From: Bradyrhizobium manausense
GTDB lineage: Bacteria; Pseudomonadota; Alphaproteobacteria; Rhizobiales; Xanthobacteraceae
DNA length: 64,000 nt
Direction: 5' to 3'
Assembly (NCBI RefSeq): GCF_018130615.1
Contig: NZ_JAFCKB010000006.1
Coordinates: 124,001-188,000, forward strand
Shown here in pieces: positions 59,647-64,000 of the stretch. A program made the translations under genes and the position numbers. The notes beneath the pieces are model-generated. The model was given only the letters and a program-made list of their open reading frames with translations. It was not told where the DNA came from and did not search any database. Every line of letters begins with the position of its first letter. The stretch's first letter is position 1.

Positions 59647-60408
59647 TCACGGCGGCAGGAGCGCCGCTGCCTGCTCGAGCTGGTCAGCCGGCACAGTTTC
59701 CTTCGGCCGCTCGAATACGACGCGAGAGGTCACTGATATTGCGGCGCCGGCACGGCCATCCTGGCCGATGAGAACGAGTCCGGCTCCGCCATTGGCCACA
59801 TTCAGAATGGCCTCCTCGCCGCTCCAGGTCTTGATCGGGTCCATTCCAATGACGAGAAATTCGCCCGCGGGCTGGTCGAGATATTGAAGCCTCAGTTGAG
59901 GGCCGACCTCTGCTGCGGCGATCCGCAAACCCAGCTGCTTGGCGCGCTCGTAGATTGCGGTCAAGGTCACAGTGTTCGTCTCAAAGCCGAGTGCGGCCGC
60001 CGACACAGAGACGAGCTCTACTTCCTTTCTTGTCGTACTGACGATGAAAGCCGGCCGTGCGAGGATTTCCGCAGCCAATCCTCCGACGTGGCAGCCGATT
60101 GCATCCAGGGCGTTGCGGAGGGTGAGCGAATTCGAATAACTGCCGAGAGTAATCCTCTTCCACACCGGCAGATCGGCAATCGATCTGACCGGTGTGATCG
60201 GAGCTTGACTTGACGAAGCCGTCTTCAGCTTCAACTGGTTCTGCAACACATCTCGTGCGCTGCATTGCGCACCGGCTTCAGTCGCGAGCTGGAACATGCA
60301 CATGGCGCAGAACATCGTGGTCAAGAGACGACGGCTACGATGATGTGCTGCTGTCGAACAATGTTGTCGTGCTCGGCAGCCAATTTCCTGATGAAAGCCT
60401 TGGTCCAT
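59647..60408 (-). CDS. exported conserved protein of unknown function
   Basis: The 253-residue protein starts at ATG 60408 with GAGG five bases upstream. A long basic n-region precedes a hydrophobic segment (LLTTMFCAMCMFQLATEAGA) that should be a signal peptide cleaved before QCS. The mature part has WKRITLGSYSNSLTLRNALDAIGC, LRLQYLDQPAGEFLVIGM and an all-beta tail ending SRVVFERPKETVPADQ. I recognise the pattern as a conserved hypothetical in Bradyrhizobium and relatives, without assigned function. A longer frame to 60438 also exists. Confidence 0.75.
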   Translation of the reverse strand: MDQGFHQEIGCRARQHCSTAAHHRSRRLLTTMFCAMCMFQLATEAGAQCSARDVLQNQLKLKTASSSQAPITPVRSIADLPVWKRITLGSYSNSLTLRNALDAIGCHVGGLAAEILARPAFIVSTTRKEVELVSVSAAALGFETNTVTLTAIYERAKQLGLRIAAAEVGPQLRLQYLDQPAGEFLVIGMDPIKTWSGEEAILNVANGGAGLVLIGQDGRAGAAISVTSRVVFERPKETVPADQLEQAAALLPP

Positions 60409-60802
60409 GACAACCTCGCTTGCGTGAGGCGCGGACAAAATGAATCAGGATGTGTTTTTCAATTTTTGGTCAGTCGGTCCGCGTCGTAACGGATCCCTGA
60501 AAGTGGTCGTAAGCTTAAATCCGATCACGGAGCGTGAACATCGGAAATTTCTAGAAACCCGGGACCGTATCGGGGCAAGCAGGCTGACGGGCTCGCACAA
60601 TGCCGGTGCGCCGGCACCGTTCAATCGAGAAACGCACGCCCTTTGATGGTGCTCGCGAGCGGTTCAATCTCAGCGCGATGGCCGATGCAAAACATCGGCG
60701 TTGGTCGAGACCGGCGGCCCAAGGTCGCCGATGCACCTTTTCTCACATCCGCCTTCGTCGAGGCTTCGGCGGACATGAAGGGAGAAGGAAGAAAGCGCGC
60801 CG
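60409..60802. other. intergenic region with no convincing gene
   Basis: These 394 bases lie between the unknown exported protein gene and the TRAP large permease gene, upstream of the former and downstream of the latter. A minus-strand frame reads SAEASTKADVRKGASATLGRR and PMFCIGHRAEIEPLASTIKG but has no start signal; it looks like the spurious frames that arise from dispersed intergenic repeats. No promoter was recognised. Confidence 0.45.
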
Positions 60803-62404
60803 CTACTTCTGCGGCGGCCCGAAATCGAGCGGCGGCAGCTCGATCTGCGGCACCTCGATCTTGACCTTGTTGAGGTCGACATTGACCGGCTTGTCCAGCA
60901 GGCCCGTCACCGTGACCGGGAACGCGATCACGATCAGCACCATGATCATCTGGAGGCCGATCCAGGGCATTGCGCCCCAATAGATGTCCGAGCTCTTCAC
61001 TTCCTTCGGCGCCACGCCGCGCAGGTAGAACAGCGCGAAGCCGAACGGCGGGTGCAGGAACGAGGTCTGCATGTTGACGCAGAGCATGACGCCGAACCAG
61101 ATCAGCGCCGGGCCGTCGCCGACGACGGGCCCCAGGATCTTCTGCGCGATCGGCGCGATCATCGGCAGGATGATGAAGGCGATCTCGAAGAAGTCGAGGA
61201 AGAACGCCAGGAAGAAGATGAAGAGGTTGATGAAGATCAGGAAGCCCCAGACGCCGCCGGGCAGCGAAGTCAGGAGGTGCTCCAGCCAGACCCCGCCGGA
61301 GACGCCGAGGAACACCACCGAGAAGCAGGTCGAGCCGATCAGGATGAAGGTGACCATGCAGGTGAGGCGCATGGTGGATTCGTAGCCCTGCTTGATGAGG
61401 TCGCGCAGCTCGGGGATGCGTGCGGCCGAGATGCAGATCCAGGCCACCGCCAGATAGGTCAGGGCGAACGCGATCTTGAAGATCAGGTTCTCGGTGAACA
61501 GCATCGCGATGATGGTGCCGACGCCGGCGGCGATCACGCCGACGATCAGAATCCTGCGGTCCGTCGAGGAGAAGTCCTTGTGGTGAATCGCTGCGAGCAC
61601 GATGGCGCCGACTGCGCCCATGGCGCCTGCCTCCGTCGGCGTCGCAAGGCCCATCATCATGGTGCCGAGCACGACGAAGATCAGCACGGCCGAGGGGATG
61701 ATGCCCATCAGGCACTTCTTCCACAGCGCCCAGCCGGTCAGCGTGCGCGCTTCCTTCGGCACCGGCGGCACGTGGTCGGGCTTGATCAGGCCGAGGATGA
61801 AGGTGTAGCCGGCGAACAGCAGGATCTGGAACACCGAGGGGCCCCAGGCGCCGAGATACATGTCACCAACCGACTTGCCGAGCTGGTCGGCGAGCACGAT
61901 CAGCACCAGCGAGGGTGGCACCAGCTGCGTGATCGTGCCGGAGGCCGCGAGCACGCCGGTGATGTAACGCATGTTGTAGCCGTAGCGGATCATCACCGGC
62001 ATCGAGATCAGCGCCATGGCGATGACCTGCGCCGCCACGGTGCCGGTGATGGCGCCGAGGATGAAGCCGACGATGATGACGGAATAGCCGAGACCGCCGC
62101 GGATCGGGCCGAACAGCTGGCCCATCGAATCCAGCATGTCCTCGGCTAGTCCGCATCTCTCCAATATCGCGCCCATGAAAGTGAAGAACGGGATCGCGAG
62201 CAACAGCTCGTTGGAGAGCACGCTGCCGAACACGCGGCCGGGGATCGCCTGCAGGAAGTTGAGATCGAAGAAACCGAGATGGATGGCGAGAAAGCCGAAG
62301 GAGAGGCCGACTGCCGCGAGCGTGAACGCGACGGGAAAGCCGATCAGCATCGCCAGAACCAGGCCGCCGAACATCAACGGCGGCATCATCTCCAGCGTAA
62401 TCAT
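60803..62404 (-). CDS. TRAP transporter large permease (DctM)
   Basis: The 533-residue membrane protein has around a dozen helices. The DctM landmarks are LAIPFFTFMGAILERCGLAEDMLDSM, GAITGTVAAQVIAMALISMPVMIRYGYN, TITQLVPPSLVLIVLADQLGKSVGDMYLGA and GLATPTEAGAMGAVGAIVLAA. It is longer than typical DctM by about 100 residues in the C-terminal half, as in the TakM-like branch. It overlaps the small permease gene by four bases (ATGA). It carries the driving-ion and substrate pathway of a TRAP importer. No binding-protein gene is adjacent. Confidence 0.94.
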   Translation of the reverse strand: MITLEMMPPLMFGGLVLAMLIGFPVAFTLAAVGLSFGFLAIHLGFFDLNFLQAIPGRVFGSVLSNELLLAIPFFTFMGAILERCGLAEDMLDSMGQLFGPIRGGLGYSVIIVGFILGAITGTVAAQVIAMALISMPVMIRYGYNMRYITGVLAASGTITQLVPPSLVLIVLADQLGKSVGDMYLGAWGPSVFQILLFAGYTFILGLIKPDHVPPVPKEARTLTGWALWKKCLMGIIPSAVLIFVVLGTMMMGLATPTEAGAMGAVGAIVLAAIHHKDFSSTDRRILIVGVIAAGVGTIIAMLFTENLIFKIAFALTYLAVAWICISAARIPELRDLIKQGYESTMRLTCMVTFILIGSTCFSVVFLGVSGGVWLEHLLTSLPGGVWGFLIFINLFIFFLAFFLDFFEIAFIILPMIAPIAQKILGPVVGDGPALIWFGVMLCVNMQTSFLHPPFGFALFYLRGVAPKEVKSSDIYWGAMPWIGLQMIMVLIVIAFPVTVTGLLDKPVNVDLNKVKIEVPQIELPPLDFGPPQK

Positions 62405-62940
62405 TGGGTCGGCCTCTCGTACTTGGCGTCGATCGTCACATAGCCCTGGAGAGCCGCGATACGCTTGATGACTTCGGAAATGCCCTGGAGCGCCAGCATC
62501 ACGAAGCCGGCGGGGATCACGAACTTGATGGGCCAGCGGACCAGGCCGCCGGCGTTACCCGACATCTCGCCGACGTCGTAGGCCTGCATGAAGAACGGCC
62601 AGGACAGATAGGCGAGCAGCAGGCACGAGGGGATCAGGAAGAACAGCGTGCCGATCAGGTCGAGCCAGAGCTGGCCGCGCTCGGACAGGGTGAGATAGAA
62701 GATCTCGACCCGCACATGCTCGTTGCGCTTGAAGGTGTAGGACGATCCGAACATCACCAGGATCGCGAACATGTACCATTGCAGCTCCAGCCACCCGTTC
62801 GACGAGTAGCTGAAGGCGTAGCGGATCATGGCGTTGGCCGCGCTGACGAGGCATGCGAGAAGCACGAGCAGGTTACAGACGTACCCAATCTTTTCATTGA
62901 GGGCGTCGATGGCGTTACTCACCGCCAGCAATGGACGCAT
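62401..62940 (-). CDS. TRAP transporter small permease (DctQ)
   Basis: The 179-residue protein has four helices. The DctQ features are LVLLACLVSAANAMIRYAFSYSSNGWLELQWYMFAILVMFGSSYTFKRNEHVRVEIFYLTLS (seen in parts: the NxW-ELQ and NEHVRVEIF motifs). It pairs with the large permease encoded immediately downstream. A 314-base stretch upstream separates it from moaA. Confidence 0.93.
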   Translation of the reverse strand: MRPLLAVSNAIDALNEKIGYVCNLLVLLACLVSAANAMIRYAFSYSSNGWLELQWYMFAILVMFGSSYTFKRNEHVRVEIFYLTLSERGQLWLDLIGTLFFLIPSCLLLAYLSWPFFMQAYDVGEMSGNAGGLVRWPIKFVIPAGFVMLALQGISEVIKRIAALQGYVTIDAKYERPTQ

Positions 62941-63254
62941 CTTACTTTCTCTCCGTCGCGGCCCAACACTCTGCGGGAGGCTTCAGCACGCAACGCTCGG
63001 CCCGCGTGCGAGAAGCACGCGACCGCACGGATGGTCGTCCGGAGCGATTGCGGCGTCAGTCCTCCCCTCGTGCCTTGCCGTCTTGACCGCGACCGCCAAC
63101 GGGGCGGGCCGGCTTATTGCTGCCGGGCAAGCAAAGGCGAGGGCACCAAACCAGCGGGCTTGTGCGCCGTCAATCGGAAAATGGGCAAATTGACGGCGGG
63201 TCAAAAGCTTAGGTCGCAAAAGCTTAAGGCCGTCGCGCGGGGGACGCGAATCGC
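62941..63254 (-). other. intergenic region with hairpin downstream of moaA
   Basis: CGCCGTCAAT (63165-63174) and ATTGACGGCG (63189-63198) form a perfect ten-base stem with a 14-base loop, about 57 bases after the moaA stop. No T-run follows on the transcribed strand, so termination is uncertain. AAAAGCTTA occurs twice nearby. No gene was recognised, and the remainder presumably holds the TRAP promoter. Confidence 0.5.
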
Positions 63255-64000
63255 TCAGCCGCCGGTCACGCTCATATGCCTGGAGACGCTGGGGCGGTCG
63301 TGGCGGCGGTCGATGATGAAATCGTGGCCCTTGGGCTTCAGCCCGATGGCACGGTCGATCGCAGCCGCCAGCAGCATGTCGTCGCTGGACGCACGCAGGG
63401 GTTTGCGCAAATCGGAGGCATCCTCATGGCCGAGGCAGGTGTGCAGCGTTCCCGTGCAGGTGATGCGCACCCGGTTGCAGGATTCGCAGAAATTATGGGT
63501 CATCGGCGTGATGAAGCCGAGCTTGCCGCCGGTTTCGGCGACGCTGACATAGCGCGCCGGCCCGCCGGTGCTCTCGGCGAGGTCCGTCAGCGTGAATTGC
63601 TGGGCGAGCCGCGCGCGCACCAGCGATAGCGGCAGGTATTGGTCGATGCGGCCCGAGCCGATCTCGCCCATCGGCATCACCTCGATCAGGGTGAGGCCCA
63701 TGTTCTTGCCGTGGGCCCAGCGCATCAAATCGGGGAGCTCGTCCTCGTTGAGGTTCTTCAGCGCCACTGCGTTGATCTTCACGGCGAGCCCTGCAGCGCG
63801 TGCGGCCTCGATGCCTTCCAGCACCTTGTCGATCTCGCCCCAGCGGGTGATCTCGCGAAACTTCTTGGGATCGAGCGTGTCGAGCGAGACGTTGATGCGG
63901 CGGACGCCGCAATCGGCGAGCTCGCTTGCATGCTTTGCGAGTTGCGTGCCGTTGGTGGTCAGCGTCAGCTCGTTCAGCGCACCGCTTGCGAGATGGCGCG
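63255..64000 (-). CDS. moaA: GTP 3',8-cyclase MoaA, C-terminal part
   Basis: The frame enters from the right edge, so the N-terminal radical-SAM Cys motif is outside the window. Visible parts are [58 protein letters not shown] and the C-terminal cluster [20 protein letters not shown], ending in the conserved Gly-Gly that acts in catalysis. MoaA makes the first precursor of the molybdenum cofactor, which the formate dehydrogenase in this window needs. The stop is at 63255. Confidence 0.95.
   Translation of the reverse strand, partial: RHLASGALNELTLTTNGTQLAKHASELADCGVRRINVSLDTLDPKKFREITRWGEIDKVLEGIEAARAAGLAVKINAVALKNLNEDELPDLMRWAHGKNMGLTLIEVMPMGEIGSGRIDQYLPLSLVRARLAQQFTLTDLAESTGGPARYVSVAETGGKLGFITPMTHNFCESCNRVRITCTGTLHTCLGHEDASDLRKPLRASSDDMLLAAAIDRAIGLKPKGHDFIIDRRHDRPSVSRHMSVTGG

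Noticed and set aside
1-64000. CRISPR arrays, tRNA or rRNA genes, insertion sequences
   Set aside because: No regularly spaced repeat array, cloverleaf with conserved T-loop, rRNA segment or transposase-like protein was seen. The dispersed palindromes are too few and unevenly spaced for CRISPR.

Overview
The window looks like a chromosomal segment of a Bradyrhizobium-type alphaproteobacterium (Nitrobacteraceae). This is inferred from high GC content, FixJ-type regulators, an Edd/Zwf hexose pathway, frcBCA-type fructose uptake, TakP-like TRAP binding proteins, Bradyrhizobium-style intergenic repeats and many small Sec-exported proteins. No rRNA, tRNA, CRISPR array, integrase or transposase was seen.

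Region 1 (1-9.7 kb) is a regulatory block. It holds the N-terminus of an FAD oxidoreductase, an apparent alpha/beta-hydrolase remnant, two tandem AraC regulators, a PAS histidine kinase translationally coupled to a receiver-only protein, a FixJ-type regulator, an ECF sigma factor, and a second, different pair of tandem AraC regulators. A catalase-like gene that lacks the distal histidine follows.

Region 2 (10.9-19.9 kb) is a fructose-utilisation locus: frcBCA in one direction and ROK regulator, fructokinase, zwf and edd in the other. A near-palindromic operator candidate overlaps the frcB promoter. Imported sugar would be phosphorylated by the kinase and, after isomerisation by an enzyme not seen here, enter the Entner-Doudoroff route through Zwf and Edd.

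Region 3 (20.4-33.8 kb) is a membrane-bound formate dehydrogenase locus. The structural subunits (Tat-signal small protein, Mo/W-bis-MGD alpha, four-cluster Fe-S beta, cytochrome b gamma) follow a train of overlapping poorly characterised genes: a lipoate/biotin-ligase-like protein, DUF6505-, DUF6352-, DUF3305- and DUF3306-type proteins, and a TorD-like chaperone fused to a helix-turn-helix. A 672-residue multi-cluster Fe-S protein is divergently transcribed and a WD40-cytochrome c protein lies next to it. This is the most interesting uncharacterised system in the window.

Region 4 (33.8-50.2 kb) is mixed housekeeping and accessory: a frameshifted sarcosine/N-methyltryptophan oxidase, dusA, an outer-membrane beta-barrel with a TetR-type operator, a retropepsin-like protease, DUF1289, a membrane histidine kinase, nhaD, a beta-hydroxyacid dehydrogenase, a VOC protein, an Mrp/ApbC ATPase, two paralogous TRAP binding proteins, YunG, a HAD phosphatase and an exported alpha/beta hydrolase.

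Region 5 (50.4-64 kb) holds an OmpR-type two-component pair, a LacI regulator controlling a ribose-type ABC importer (paired operators and a hairpin after the binding-protein gene), an exported M20 peptidase, two exported proteins of unknown function, TRAP permease genes (QM) without an adjacent binding protein, and the C-terminal part of moaA, whose product would help supply the molybdenum cofactor used by the formate dehydrogenase.
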